This document shows positions 6,804 through 15,651 of a stretch of 64,000 bases of DNA, one piece after another. Under the pieces are notes generated by a model. The model saw only the letters and a program-made list of their open reading frames with translations, was not told the origin of the DNA and ran no database searches. The DNA comes from Streptomyces paradoxus (GTDB taxonomy: Bacteria; Actinomycetota; Actinomycetes; Streptomycetales; Streptomycetaceae), in the NCBI RefSeq assembly GCF_014202475.1, contig NZ_JACHGV010000011.1, positions 161,241 to 225,240 on the forward strand, read 5' to 3'. The position numbers and the translations under genes were made by a program. How positions within the stretch are numbered: position 1 is the first letter of the stretch; each line of letters starts with the position of its first letter.

Positions 6804-8201
6804 CTACGAACGCGGCGCCGCCTCCGCCGCCACCGCCGCCCGGCGGGCCAGCAGGGTCGTGGAGCGGCCGTCGAGATAGGGCAGGACCACGGCCTGGCCG
6901 CCCCAGGTGCGGAGCACCTCCGCCTCGGGCAGGTCCTGGACGGAATAGTCGCCGCCCTTGACCCAGACGTCCGGCCGCAACCGGGCCAGTACCGTCTCGG
7001 GGGTGTCCTCCTCGAAGACCGCGACGGCGTCGACGCTGCCGAGCGCGGCCAGCACACGGGCACGGTCCGCCGCCGGGTTGAGCGGCCGGCCGGGGCCCTT
7101 GCGCCGGGCGACGGACGCGTCGGAGTTCAGGCAGACGATGAGGCAGTCGCCGATGCGGCGGGCGCTCTCCAGCAGGCCGACGTGACCGGCGTGCACCAGG
7201 TCGAAGCAGCCCCCGGTGGCGACGACGGTGCCGCCCCGGGACCTGACCCGCTCGGCCAGGCCGAACGCGTCGTGCGCGGGCTCGACCGTCGGGCCGGCCG
7301 CGGGCTCGGGCCGCCACAGGCCCGGGTTGCCCGCGCCGCCCGCCGCGACGAAGGCGGCCGCCTCGGCGACGGCCCGTTGTAGCGCCTCCTCGGGCAGCAG
7401 GCCGTCGGCGAGGGCCGCCGCCGTCGTGGCGGCGAAGCAGTCGCCCGCGCCACAGGGGTCCCCGGTGGCCCGGTAGGGCACGGGGACCAGCATCGGGGTG
7501 CCGGTGCCCGGCCGGACCAGCAGCACCCCGCGCTCGCCGAGGGTGACGGCGACACCGGCGGCACGCCAGCGCTCGGCCAGACGGGCCCCTCTCTCGATGA
7601 ACGCGCCCAGCGTGGTCTCCCCGGAGCCGGGGTGCAGAGACCGTGCCTCGGCCGCGTTGGGCGTGACGAGGCGGGCTCCCGGCACGGGCGGGTCGCCGTT
7701 CGGATGCGGGTCCCACACCAGGGGGGTGCGGCGGGCGGCGTCCTCCAGGAGCGGCCGCAGGGCCCCGGCGGTGTGCCGGCCGTAGTCGGCGACCAGGACG
7801 GCGTGCGCGCCGGCCAGTGCGTCACGGACCGCGTCACCCGGTTCACCGGGGATGCCGCCGCCCCGGTCGATGCGGACCACCGGCCGCCCGCCCGCGAGGA
7901 CGCGGGTCTTCACCGGCAGGGTGCCCTCCAGCGGGATCTCCAGCAGCCGGACCCGGCCGCGCAGGCCGCGTCGTACCTCCTCGCTGGCCTCGTCGTCGCC
8001 GAGCGCGGTCACCAGCGCCACGTCCCGGCCACCGCGGGCGGCCAGGGCGGCGGCCAGGCCCGCTCCGCCGGGGTGGCTGCGGTCGCCGGTGACGTCGACG
8101 ACCGGGGCGGGGGCGTCCGGGGAGAGACGGGTGGAGACGCCCTCGATGTCCTCGTCGAGGAGCACGTCCCCCACGACGACGAGGGGGTGGGGCCCGGTCA
8201 T
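6804..8201 (-). CDS. hldE: bifunctional heptose-7-phosphate kinase / heptose-1-phosphate adenylyltransferase
   Basis: 465 aa, close to the 477 aa of E. coli HldE, and with both domains. Residues 1-300 are a ribokinase-type kinase (VVGDVLLDEDIEG at the N-terminus, HPGGAGLAAALAARG, and the anion-hole/catalytic DPCGAGDCFAA at about 250). Residues about 320-460 are a cytidylyltransferase-like domain (GGCFDLVHAGHVGLLESAR, then GPGRPLNPAADRARVLAAL and WVKGGDYS). The enzyme phosphorylates D-glycero-D-manno-heptose 7-phosphate at C1 and, after GmhB, adds AMP to give ADP-heptose. ATG at 8201 overlaps gmhA by 4 nt. It is the last gene of the operon. Confidence 0.93.
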   Translation of the reverse strand: MTGPHPLVVVGDVLLDEDIEGVSTRLSPDAPAPVVDVTGDRSHPGGAGLAAALAARGGRDVALVTALGDDEASEEVRRGLRGRVRLLEIPLEGTLPVKTRVLAGGRPVVRIDRGGGIPGEPGDAVRDALAGAHAVLVADYGRHTAGALRPLLEDAARRTPLVWDPHPNGDPPVPGARLVTPNAAEARSLHPGSGETTLGAFIERGARLAERWRAAGVAVTLGERGVLLVRPGTGTPMLVPVPYRATGDPCGAGDCFAATTAAALADGLLPEEALQRAVAEAAAFVAAGGAGNPGLWRPEPAAGPTVEPAHDAFGLAERVRSRGGTVVATGGCFDLVHAGHVGLLESARRIGDCLIVCLNSDASVARRKGPGRPLNPAADRARVLAALGSVDAVAVFEEDTPETVLARLRPDVWVKGGDYSVQDLPEAEVLRTWGGQAVVLPYLDGRSTTLLARRAAVAAEAAPRS

Positions 8202-8833
8202 GACGTGCTCCCGTGGGTGAGGACCGCGCGGCGTGCCGGCAGCGCGGACACGGCCGTGTCGAAGCACTCGCACAGCAGGTGCACGGCGACGAGATGGATC
8301 TCCTGGACATTGGCGGTGCTGCCCGCGTCGACGCACAGGGATGCGTGGGCGGCCTCCGCGAGGGGGTTGGGGCCGCGTCCGGTCAGGGCCCACACGCGCA
8401 GTCCTGCCTGCCGGGCGGTCACGGCGGCGGCGATGAGGTTGGGGCTGCGTCCGGAGGTGGAGAGCAGCATCAGGATGTCTCCCGGGCGGCCGTGGGCGGT
8501 GACCTGGCGGGCGTACACGTGGTCGAAGCCGTAGTCGTTGCCGATGGCGGTCATGCTGGACGTCTCGGCGTGCAGGGCGAGCGCGGAATAGGCGCGGCGT
8601 TCCCGGCGGTAGCGGCCGACCAGTTCGGCGGTGAGGTGCTGGGCCTGGGCGGCGCTGCCGCCGTTGCCCGCGGCCAGCAGCCGGCCGCCGCCGGTGAGGA
8701 CGTCGGCGAGACGGCCGCCCCAGTCCGCGACCCGGTCCAGGCCGTGCCTGCGGAACCCTCCGAGGGCTTCCTCAAGGGACCGGCAGTGCAGTCGCGCGGT
8801 TTCCAGGACGGGGTGTGCGGGGGGTTCGCTCAT
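8198..8833 (-). CDS. gmhA: sedoheptulose-7-phosphate isomerase (SIS domain)
   Basis: 211 aa. The SIS-fold signature AGNGGSAAQAQHLTAELVGR (about residues 53-72) and LLSTSGRSPNLIAAA (about 122-136) match GmhA, which converts sedoheptulose 7-phosphate to D-glycero-D-manno-heptose 7-phosphate, the committed step. His residues in QEIHLVAVHLLCECFD (about 185-200) fit the zinc-binding C-terminal helix of GmhA. ATG at 8833 has only a weak purine stretch upstream and follows a 107-nt gap, the largest within the downstream part of the operon, so a separate internal promoter is possible. It overlaps hldE by ATGA. Confidence 0.9.
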   Translation of the reverse strand: MSEPPAHPVLETARLHCRSLEEALGGFRRHGLDRVADWGGRLADVLTGGGRLLAAGNGGSAAQAQHLTAELVGRYRRERRAYSALALHAETSSMTAIGNDYGFDHVYARQVTAHGRPGDILMLLSTSGRSPNLIAAAVTARQAGLRVWALTGRGPNPLAEAAHASLCVDAGSTANVQEIHLVAVHLLCECFDTAVSALPARRAVLTHGSTS

Positions 8834-8940
8834 GTCGATCGGGCGTCCCGCCGTGGGGGCGGCGGTGAACCCGCACCTCCTTCGGATGTCGGACGTCGGA
8901 CGTCGGAGCCTGGCGGCTGCCGTCGGGCGGGGCCGGCCGG

Positions 8941-10218
8941 TCAGCCGGCCCGGGTCGCGGCGGCATCGGTGTCGAGGACTTCGCAGTAGGCGGCCTCGGT
9001 GGCGGCGGCGACCTGTCCCCAGCCGTAACGGCTCAGGACACGCCGGCGGCCGGCCGCACCGCAGGCCGCGCGGGCCGCCGGGTCGGCGAGCAGTGCGGCG
9101 ACGGCAGCGGCCAGGGCCTCCGGGTCGCGGGGCGGCACCAGCCGCCCGGTTCCGGGGTCGGCGACCGTGTCGAGCTGCCCGCCGACCGCGCTGGCCACCA
9201 CGGGCACTCCGCAGGCCATGGCCTCCAGCGGGACGATGCCGAAGGGTTCGTAGTCGGCGGGGCACACGACGACGTCCGCGGAGCGCAGCAGCGGCGGCAC
9301 CTCCTCGCTGCAAAGGGCGCCGGTGAAACGGACGCGGTCGGCGACACCCGCGTCCCGGGCGATGCCGCGCAGCCGCCGCACCTCCGGGTCGCCGTCGAGC
9401 CGGCCGGCGGGCGGCCCGCCGACCACGACCAGCTCGGTGCCGGGCAGCCGGGCCAGCGCTGCGACGGCGACGGCGACGCCCTTGCGCGGCACCAGCCGGC
9501 CCACCTGGAGGATCCGGTGGGGGTACGGTCCGCGCGGCGCGGCCGGGCCCTTCGGGGTGAACCGGTCGGTGTCGACGCCGCACGGCACGATGCCGACCTG
9601 GTGCGGGGGAATGCCCATGAGGGCCAGTTCGCGGGCCTCGTCCCGGCAGGTGGCGATGACCCGGTCGCAGCCCAGCCCCACCTCGGTCTCGCCGGGGATC
9701 CGCTCCGGCGGGCTGGTGTCGGCGAGCCGCTGGTGCCGCCGCTTCACCGTGCCGAGGGCGTGGTAGGTGTGCAGCAGGGGCAGGCCGTGCTCGCGGGCCG
9801 CACGCAGGGCGGCCAGGCCCGACATCCAGTAGTGGGAGTGCACGACGTCGGGGGCCCAGGTGCGCCAGCCGCGGGCGAGGTGGCGGCCGAACTCGTCCAT
9901 GTGCGGCAGGAGAGCGTCCTTGGGGAGCGGCTCGGCAGGCCCGGCGGGTACGTGGTGCACCTCCACGCCGTCGCGCAGCTCCACCCGGCAGGGCAGGTCG
10001 GTTGAGTCGCGGCGGGTGTGGACGGTGACGCGGTGGCCGCGGTCGGCCAGTGCGGCGGCGAGGCAGGCGACGTGGACGTTCTGCCCGCCGGCGTCGACAC
10101 CGCCGAGTGCGGCCAGGGGGCTGGCGTGCTCGGAGACGAGCGCGATCGCGAGGACGCCCGGGTCGAGCGGGTCGCCGCCGAGCGGTCCGCCGGGGAGGGG
10201 GCTGAGGGACGGGGTCAT
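8941..10218 (-). CDS. GT4-type glycosyltransferase
   Basis: 425 aa. A GT-B fold of the GT4 kind: N-terminal HASPLAALGGVDAGGQNVHV (about 28-47), the loop of MshA/sucrose-synthase-like enzymes; VVHSHYWMSG (about 120-129); VPCGVDTDRF (about 210-219); LQVGRLVPRKGV; and the C-terminal EPFGIVPLEAMACGVPVVAS (about 325-345) with the E-x7-E nucleotide-sugar site. It probably uses an activated sugar, possibly ADP-heptose given its neighbours. It starts with ATGA overlap with the preceding gene. Acceptor and product are unknown. Confidence 0.88.
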   Translation of the reverse strand: MTPSLSPLPGGPLGGDPLDPGVLAIALVSEHASPLAALGGVDAGGQNVHVACLAAALADRGHRVTVHTRRDSTDLPCRVELRDGVEVHHVPAGPAEPLPKDALLPHMDEFGRHLARGWRTWAPDVVHSHYWMSGLAALRAAREHGLPLLHTYHALGTVKRRHQRLADTSPPERIPGETEVGLGCDRVIATCRDEARELALMGIPPHQVGIVPCGVDTDRFTPKGPAAPRGPYPHRILQVGRLVPRKGVAVAVAALARLPGTELVVVGGPPAGRLDGDPEVRRLRGIARDAGVADRVRFTGALCSEEVPPLLRSADVVVCPADYEPFGIVPLEAMACGVPVVASAVGGQLDTVADPGTGRLVPPRDPEALAAAVAALLADPAARAACGAAGRRRVLSRYGWGQVAAATEAAYCEVLDTDAAATRAG

Positions 10219-11180
10219 GAGCACACCTCCGTGATCAGGCGCTCCCAGTCGGCCAGGAAGCGTTTGAGCCCGTAGCGTTCGAGGGCGGCCTGCCGGGCGC
10301 GGGCTCCGTCCGCGGCCGCCGCCTCCGGTTCGTGGAGGTAGCGGCGGGCGGCGCGGGCCAGGACGTCGGGGCGGGTGGTCAGGGTCCCGGCGGCGGGCGG
10401 GACCGCCTCGACCGCCTCGGTGGTGGCGAGCGCCAGCACGGGCAGACCGAGGTGCATCGCCTCCAGCAGGGACAGACCGAGGGAGGTCCAGCGCACCGGG
10501 TGCAGGTACATGCGGCGTTCGGCCAGGGCCGTGTGCAGCTCGCTCTGGGGCAGATCGGCCGTGCGGCAGCGGTCGGCCGGCAGGCCCAGGTGTCCGGCCA
10601 GGTCCTCGGTACCCATGCCGAAGACGTCGAGCGGCACGGCCTCGGCCAGGGCGGGCAGCAGGTCCGTTCCCGTGTGGCGGGCGCGCCGGACGGGTTCGTT
10701 GACGACGACGGCGGCACGGGCGAGCCTGCCGGTGTAGCGGTGGCCGGGGTCGACGATGCCGTGCTCGATCACCTCGGTGCGGGTGGTTCCGCAGTCCCAG
10801 AACAGCCGGTTGAAGTGGGTCACGTGCACGAGCGTCAGGTCGTCGCGTCCGGCGCACGGGTGCCGGGTGTCCGGCACGTCGCCGTCGGGCGCGTTGTGCT
10901 CCAGGTACACCGCGGGCACGTCCTGGCCGGGGCGGCGTCCGCCGAGCCACCGCTGCGCCAGCTCCCGCTCGTGCGGCCGCTGGAGAAGGACCAGGTCGAC
11001 CGGCGTGTCACGGAGTTCGTCGGGAGTGACCTCGCGGACCGAGGCCGGCCAGGCGAAGGTGCGGGCCCGGCCGAGGCCGTCCGGGCCGCGGCCGGGGGTG
11101 ACCGGGACGAGGTAGGTGTGCGGGCCCTGGACGAACGCGGTGGTCCAGGAGCCGTGCACGTGCCACAGCAGGATGTTCAT
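10215..11180 (-). CDS. glycosyltransferase, GT-B fold
   Basis: 321 aa. It begins MNILLWHVHGSWTTAFVQGP, a Rossmann-like first strand, and carries VDLVLLQRPHE, a central VEHGI-like EVIEHGIVDPGHRY, and a C-terminal block LHPVRWTSLGLSLLEAMHLG (about 238-257) then GLPVLALATTEAVEAVP. The last block is the nucleotide-sugar site of GT4-like enzymes. It lacks the KGv block of typical GT4 proteins and is short, so it may be a divergent member. ATG at 11180, ATGA overlap with the preceding heptosyltransferase gene and with the next GT4 gene: tight translational coupling. The donor is not certain. Confidence 0.78.
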   Translation of the reverse strand: MNILLWHVHGSWTTAFVQGPHTYLVPVTPGRGPDGLGRARTFAWPASVREVTPDELRDTPVDLVLLQRPHERELAQRWLGGRRPGQDVPAVYLEHNAPDGDVPDTRHPCAGRDDLTLVHVTHFNRLFWDCGTTRTEVIEHGIVDPGHRYTGRLARAAVVVNEPVRRARHTGTDLLPALAEAVPLDVFGMGTEDLAGHLGLPADRCRTADLPQSELHTALAERRMYLHPVRWTSLGLSLLEAMHLGLPVLALATTEAVEAVPPAAGTLTTRPDVLARAARRYLHEPEAAAADGARARQAALERYGLKRFLADWERLITEVCS

Positions 11181-12238
11181 ACGGCCGCTCCTCGCTCGGT
11201 GTGTTCTCCCCGGTCGGCCGGGTGGTCCGTGAGGGCCGCCACGGCGGCGAGCACCTCGGCGTCGCCGATGCCGTCGAGGCAGGGGTGTCCCGGCACCGGG
11301 CAGTGCCGAGCCCTGGTGTCCGCGCACGCGGCGTGCGGGTCGCCGAGCAGGACGTGCGGTACGCCGTGGGGGGCCCACCGTTCGGCCGGCACGACCGGCG
11401 CGAAGAGGCTGACGACGGGGGTGCCCACGGCGGCGGCCAGGTGCGCCGGGCCGGTGTTGCCGGCCACCACGGCCCGGGCCGCTGCCAGGACCCCGGCCAG
11501 CTGCGGCAGGTCGGTGGCGCCGCCGAGGTCCAGGGCGTGCCGCCCGGCGACCCGGGCGGTCAGCTCGCGCTCGGCGCGCCCGCCGGTGACGACCACGCGG
11601 TGCCCCGCCGCGGACAGCGCGGCCGCGGCACGTGCCGCCCGGCCCGGTGTCCAGGCCCGTGCGGGCACGGCAGCGCCGGGATGGAGGACGACGTACGGTC
11701 CGGGGCCGGTGAGGTGGGTGGTGCGCGGGGGCGGCAGGACGCGCAGCCGGCCGTCGTCGCCGTGCGGGAGCTCGAAGCCTGCGGCACGGGCCAGGTCGAG
11801 GGCGGCCAGGGCCTCGTGGCGGCGTGGACGTCTGCGGTGCCGCAGGTCGAGGAGCGCGCCCGGGTAGTCCTCGCAGTCGGCGGCGGTCCGTCCGATCCCG
11901 GCCAGCTTCAGCAGGAGGGCGATCGGCAGCGGGCTCTGGTGGTACGACACCAGCACGATCGCCCGGTCGAAGCGGCCCGCCGTGAGCGTTTCCATCAGCT
12001 GCCGGGTGGCGGCCCGGGTGACCGGCGGCGGCTCCAGGCCGACCCAGGGGGCGTCGTAGGTCAGCACGTCGTCGACGCCGGGCAGCATCCGTCCGGCCGG
12101 GGCGCTCTGAGGTCCGCAGAGCAGCGCGGTGTACGAGGAACCGGCGGCGACGGCCCGCACGGCGGGGCCCGCCAGGAGTACGTCTCCGGAGCTGTCGAGG
12201 CGGACCACGAGGGTGCGGGGAAGGCGGGTGGGCGTCAT
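11177..12238 (-). CDS. GT9 heptosyltransferase-like enzyme
   Basis: 353 aa. The start LVVRLDSSGDVLLAGPAVRA (about 9-28) and the C-terminal AGNTGPAHLAAAVGTPVVSL (about 263-282) are the hallmark blocks of ADP-heptose:LPS heptosyltransferases (GT9; compare LRxxxxGDvl and D/NTGxxHlA). Asp replaced by Asn before TGP is a small variation. A run CADTRARHCPVPGHPCLDGI near 320 carries three Cys, a possible metal site. The presence of a GT9 enzyme beside GmhA/HldE/GmhB indicates that ADP-heptose made here is transferred to something in this organism. Coupled to both neighbours by 4-nt overlaps. Confidence 0.88.
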   Translation of the reverse strand: MTPTRLPRTLVVRLDSSGDVLLAGPAVRAVAAGSSYTALLCGPQSAPAGRMLPGVDDVLTYDAPWVGLEPPPVTRAATRQLMETLTAGRFDRAIVLVSYHQSPLPIALLLKLAGIGRTAADCEDYPGALLDLRHRRRPRRHEALAALDLARAAGFELPHGDDGRLRVLPPPRTTHLTGPGPYVVLHPGAAVPARAWTPGRAARAAAALSAAGHRVVVTGGRAERELTARVAGRHALDLGGATDLPQLAGVLAAARAVVAGNTGPAHLAAAVGTPVVSLFAPVVPAERWAPHGVPHVLLGDPHAACADTRARHCPVPGHPCLDGIGDAEVLAAVAALTDHPADRGEHTERGAAV

Positions 12239-12843
12239 CGCGGCTCCCGGGCCGCGACGGCCGGGGCAAGGACGAGACGCACGGCCGCCCGCAGGTCCGG
12301 TGCCGTGGCCTCGGCCTCTGCCGCCTCCTCGGCACGGGTGACGGCCGTGGGGACCAGAACTCCACGGGCCCCCGCGGCCCGCGCCGCCTCCATGTCGGCT
12401 CCGATGTCGCCGATGACGGCGGTGCGTTCCGGCGGGACGGCGAGCCGGCGGCACGCGGCCAGGATCAGGCCGGGGGCCGGTTTGCGGCAGTCGCAGCCCT
12501 CCTCCGGCGCGTGCGGGCACACGGCCCAGACGGCGAACGGCCCGAGCAGCTCCTCCACCCGCAGCCGTACGGCCTCGACGTCGCGGCGGGTCAGCAGGCC
12601 CCGGGCCACGCCCGACTGGTTGGTGACGACACCGACGGGCACCCCGGCGGTGCGCACGGCGTCCACGGCCTCCCGGGCACCGGGCATGAGCGCGACCCGC
12701 GACGGGTCACCGTTGTAGGGGACGTCGGCGACGAGCGTGCCGTCGCGGTCGAAGAGGACGGCCGCGGGCAGCGGGCCGCCCGGATCGCAGTAGCGCTGAC
12801 GCACGTCCCCGGGGAGCAGCCAGGGGCCGGGGGGCGGCGTCAT
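12235..12843 (-). CDS. gmhB: heptose-1,7-bisphosphate 7-phosphatase (HAD-IIIA)
   Basis: 202 aa. HAD motif I is AVLFDRDGTLVADVPYNGDP (about 27-46) with the two catalytic Asp in DRDGT; motif II VVTNQSG (about 72-78); and a Cys/His cluster CPHAPEEGCDCRKPAPGLI (about 108-126), the zinc-binding loop plus Lys-Pro of GmhB; IGDIGADMEAA is motif IV. GmhB removes the C7 phosphate from heptose 1,7-bisphosphate between the two HldE reactions. The same fold also includes histidinol phosphatases, but the context decides. ATG at 12843, ATGA overlap on both sides. Confidence 0.9.
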   Translation of the reverse strand: MTPPPGPWLLPGDVRQRYCDPGGPLPAAVLFDRDGTLVADVPYNGDPSRVALMPGAREAVDAVRTAGVPVGVVTNQSGVARGLLTRRDVEAVRLRVEELLGPFAVWAVCPHAPEEGCDCRKPAPGLILAACRRLAVPPERTAVIGDIGADMEAARAAGARGVLVPTAVTRAEEAAEAEATAPDLRAAVRLVLAPAVAAREPR

Positions 12844-13913
12844 GACCGCAGCCGTTCCCGGGCCGCCGGGCGGGACCCGAGTGTCGGCTCTCCGCTGCCG
12901 GACGGGGTGTACGGCAGGGCCTTGCGGTGGACGACGCGCCCGCGCAGCCAGTGCCAGGTCGCGGCGGGCGGGACGAGGGCGCTGGTCACCGTCATGGTGA
13001 GCACCTCGTCGCGGGTGCCGGGCCCGGGCAGGATGCGGGCGAGGGCGAACTCGGCGGTGCCGGCGAGCCACGCGGCGGCGCAGACCGCGGCGGCCCCGTG
13101 CCGGCCGAGCAGGGCGCAGCCGAGCGCCGACGCCCCCGCCCCGGTCACCGCCAGGTGCAGGGGCAGGCGCCCGCGGTGGGCCTCCGCACGGCGCCACCAG
13201 TGACGGCCGTGCAGCCGGGTCATCAGCACGTCGTCGGCGTTGCCGGCCTGGAGGCGGACGGAGATCCAGCGCCCGGCCTGCCGTACGGGGTGGGTGGTGG
13301 TGCGACGGCCGGTGGTGAGGGTCCAGCCGGCGTCGAGCGTGCGCAGGGCGAGGTCGGCGTCCTCCCGGAAGGCCCGGCGGAAGCGTTCGTCGAATCCGCC
13401 GACGGCCGCCAGCGCGTCCCGGCGGTAGGCCATGTCGGCGGTGATCCAGCGGGCGTCGGCGAGACCGGCCGTGTTGCGTTCCCAGTCGGTGGGGCGCCGG
13501 CCGGCGGGCAGGGGCACCTCGATGCGGGCGGTGATGCCGGCGGTGCGCGCGGTCGCCGCCGCCAGGTCGAGGGTGAGGTCGTCGCCCCAGGTGGGACCGG
13601 GTACGACGTCGTCGTCGAGGAAGACGATCCAGGGCACGTCGCCGGCGGCCCGCCAGCCGAGGTTGCGTGCGGCGGCGGGTCCGCGGGCCCGGCCGGGCAC
13701 GACGACGGTGCGCGAGCGCAGGGACGGCGGGACGACGGCGGTGAGGGCGATCCGGTCCGTGCCGGGCCGGTCGTCGACGAGGACGATCCGGGCCGGGCCG
13801 GGCCCGGTGGCCTCGGCGAGGGCGTGCAGGCAGGCGCCCAGGCTGGGCCGTCCGAGAGTCGGGATCACCACGGCGTACTCGGCTGCGGGCGGCGGGGCGC
13901 CGGGTGCGGTCAT
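12840..13913 (-). CDS. GT2-family glycosyltransferase with C-terminal membrane segments
   Basis: 357 aa. The GT-A fold is shown by YAVVIPTLGRPSLGACLHAL (about 13-32), IVLVDDRPGTD, AARNLGWRAAGDVPWIVFLD then DDDVVPG (DxD metal site about 100) and GGFDERFRRAFREDADLALR (about 180-199), the acceptor/catalytic ED block. After about residue 245 there are two to three hydrophobic stretches (LAVTGAGASALGCALL, AAAVCAAAWLAGTAEFALA), so it is probably membrane-attached. ATG at 13913 is chosen for the ATGA overlap with the carbamoyltransferase; an in-frame ATG at 13922 is the alternative. The sugar and acceptor are unknown. Confidence 0.87.
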   Translation of the reverse strand: MTAPGAPPPAAEYAVVIPTLGRPSLGACLHALAEATGPGPARIVLVDDRPGTDRIALTAVVPPSLRSRTVVVPGRARGPAAARNLGWRAAGDVPWIVFLDDDVVPGPTWGDDLTLDLAAATARTAGITARIEVPLPAGRRPTDWERNTAGLADARWITADMAYRRDALAAVGGFDERFRRAFREDADLALRTLDAGWTLTTGRRTTTHPVRQAGRWISVRLQAGNADDVLMTRLHGRHWWRRAEAHRGRLPLHLAVTGAGASALGCALLGRHGAAAVCAAAWLAGTAEFALARILPGPGTRDEVLTMTVTSALVPPAATWHWLRGRVVHRKALPYTPSGSGEPTLGSRPAARERLRS

Positions 13914-15586
13914 CGGGGGCATCCGGCGTCGTCGCTGCGGGAGTCGGTTCGGAAGAGGTCGCCGCGCCGGATCGCGTACGGGCCGATGGCCAGCAGGTCG
14001 ACGGGCGAGGAGCCGAAGCACTCCAGGGCGTCGCGCGGATCGTCGACCATGGGCCGGCCGGCCGTGTTGAGGCTGGTGTTGACGACCACGGGCAGGCCGG
14101 TGAGCCGCTCGAACTCGCCGAGCATGGCGGCGACCAGGGGTTCGCGATCCGGGTCGACGGTCTGGATGCGGGCGGTGCCGTCGACGTGCACGACCGCGGG
14201 GACGCGCTCCCGCCACGCCGGGGCCACGTCGTGGACGAACAGCATGTACGGGCTGGGCAGCGGGCCGTCGAAGAGGTCGGCGGCACGGTCGGCGAGGACC
14301 ATGGGGGCGACGGGCCGGAACTGTTCGCGGCCCTTGACGTCGTTGAGCCGTTCCAGGTTGCCCGCGTGCCCGGGGTGGGCCAGCAGGGAGCGGTGGCCCA
14401 GGGCCCGGGGGCCGTACTCGGAGCGGCCCTGGAACCAGGCGACGATCCTGTTGCCGGCGAGGGCGCGGGCGACGGTCGCGGCGATGTCCGGGGGCCGTTC
14501 GAAGGGGACGGCCGCCGTCTTCAGCCAGGCTCCGAGCTCGGCGTCCGACCACTCCCGGCCGAGGTCGGCACCGGTCATGGGCTCCGGCTCGTCGCCCTCC
14601 GCGGCGGACAGCAGCAGGGCGCCGCCCAGGGCGGTCCCGGCGTCGCCCGCGGCGGGCTGCACCCACACCCGGGAGAAGGGTCCCTCGCGGGCGATGCGGG
14701 AGTTGGCGACGCAGTTCAGGGCGACGCCGCCGGCCAGGGTGAGTACCCGGTCGTGGGTCCGGCCGTGCAGCCAGCGCACCAGGTCGAGCAGGGTCTCCTC
14801 CAGCACGGCCTGCGCACTGGCGGCGACGTCGGCGTGGTCCTGTGTCCACGGCTCCTCGGGCCCGCGGGGCGGACACAGCTCGTGCCAGGGCACGCCGGTG
14901 GCGTGGAAGCCGCCGTCTCCGGTGGGGTACACGTGGCGGCGCAGTTCGGCGCGCATGCGCGGCCTGCCGTGGGAGGCGAGGGCCATGACCTTGAACTCGT
15001 CGGAGGAGCGCAGGAAGCCGAGGTGTTCGGTGAGTTCCTCGTAGACCAGGCCGAGCGAGTGCGGCAGGTCCTGGGCGTGCAGTGCCTCCAGGCGGTGGCC
15101 CACGCGGCGGGCGGCCAGGTGGGAGGCGCGCTCGCCGCGGCCGTCGAGGACGAGGACGGAGGAGTTCCCGGCGTCCGGTGCGGCGAAGGCGCTGGAGGCG
15201 GCGTGGGCCATGTGGTGCGGTACGAAGCGGACGAGGCCGGGGTCGAGACCGGGCAGGGCGGTCTTCAGGAAGGCGGGTGCCTCGCGGGCGTAGGTCAGCC
15301 GCAGGTGGTCCCACGGGTCGTCCAGCCCCATCTCCTGGGCGGGCCGGGCGAGTCGGGGGTCGAAGGAGTAGGTGACCGCGTCGAGGTCCTGCGGGCGCAG
15401 CCCGGCCCGCTTCAGGCACCAGGCCGCGGCCTGTTCGGGCAGTTCCCAGGCGGAGAACGGCAGGGGCCTCTTGCCGTGCTTGCGCCGGGAGAACCGCTCC
15501 TCCTCCGCGGCGGCTACGGTCCGTCCGTCGATCACCAGGGCGGCGGCGGGGTCGTGGAAGAGGGCGTTGATTCCGAGGATGCGCAT
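13910..15586 (-). CDS. NodU/CmcH-type O-carbamoyltransferase
   Basis: 558 aa, full length for the family. N-terminal Kae1-like domain: MRILGINALFHDPAAALVID and EEERFSRRKHGKRPLPFSAW; metal-binding VPHHMAHAASSAF (His about 122, 126); LAGGVALNCVANSRI (about 287-301); and the C-terminal TobZ-like block RSEYGPRALGHRSLLAHPGH (about 383-402) and PVVVNTSLN. These enzymes make carbamoyl-adenylate from carbamoyl phosphate and ATP and carbamoylate a sugar hydroxyl. Here the acceptor is presumably the heptose-containing glycan, as known for carbamoylated heptoses and nodulation factors. This assignment of the acceptor is inference. It is followed by GT2 with a 4-nt overlap. Confidence 0.92.
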   Translation of the reverse strand: MRILGINALFHDPAAALVIDGRTVAAAEEERFSRRKHGKRPLPFSAWELPEQAAAWCLKRAGLRPQDLDAVTYSFDPRLARPAQEMGLDDPWDHLRLTYAREAPAFLKTALPGLDPGLVRFVPHHMAHAASSAFAAPDAGNSSVLVLDGRGERASHLAARRVGHRLEALHAQDLPHSLGLVYEELTEHLGFLRSSDEFKVMALASHGRPRMRAELRRHVYPTGDGGFHATGVPWHELCPPRGPEEPWTQDHADVAASAQAVLEETLLDLVRWLHGRTHDRVLTLAGGVALNCVANSRIAREGPFSRVWVQPAAGDAGTALGGALLLSAAEGDEPEPMTGADLGREWSDAELGAWLKTAAVPFERPPDIAATVARALAGNRIVAWFQGRSEYGPRALGHRSLLAHPGHAGNLERLNDVKGREQFRPVAPMVLADRAADLFDGPLPSPYMLFVHDVAPAWRERVPAVVHVDGTARIQTVDPDREPLVAAMLGEFERLTGLPVVVNTSLNTAGRPMVDDPRDALECFGSSPVDLLAIGPYAIRRGDLFRTDSRSDDAGCPR

Positions 15587-15651
15587 GGGGAGGCGGGCCT
15601 TTCGGCGGTCGGGGACACCCGGGCGCGGGGGTGCGGGGTGCCCGGGCGGGG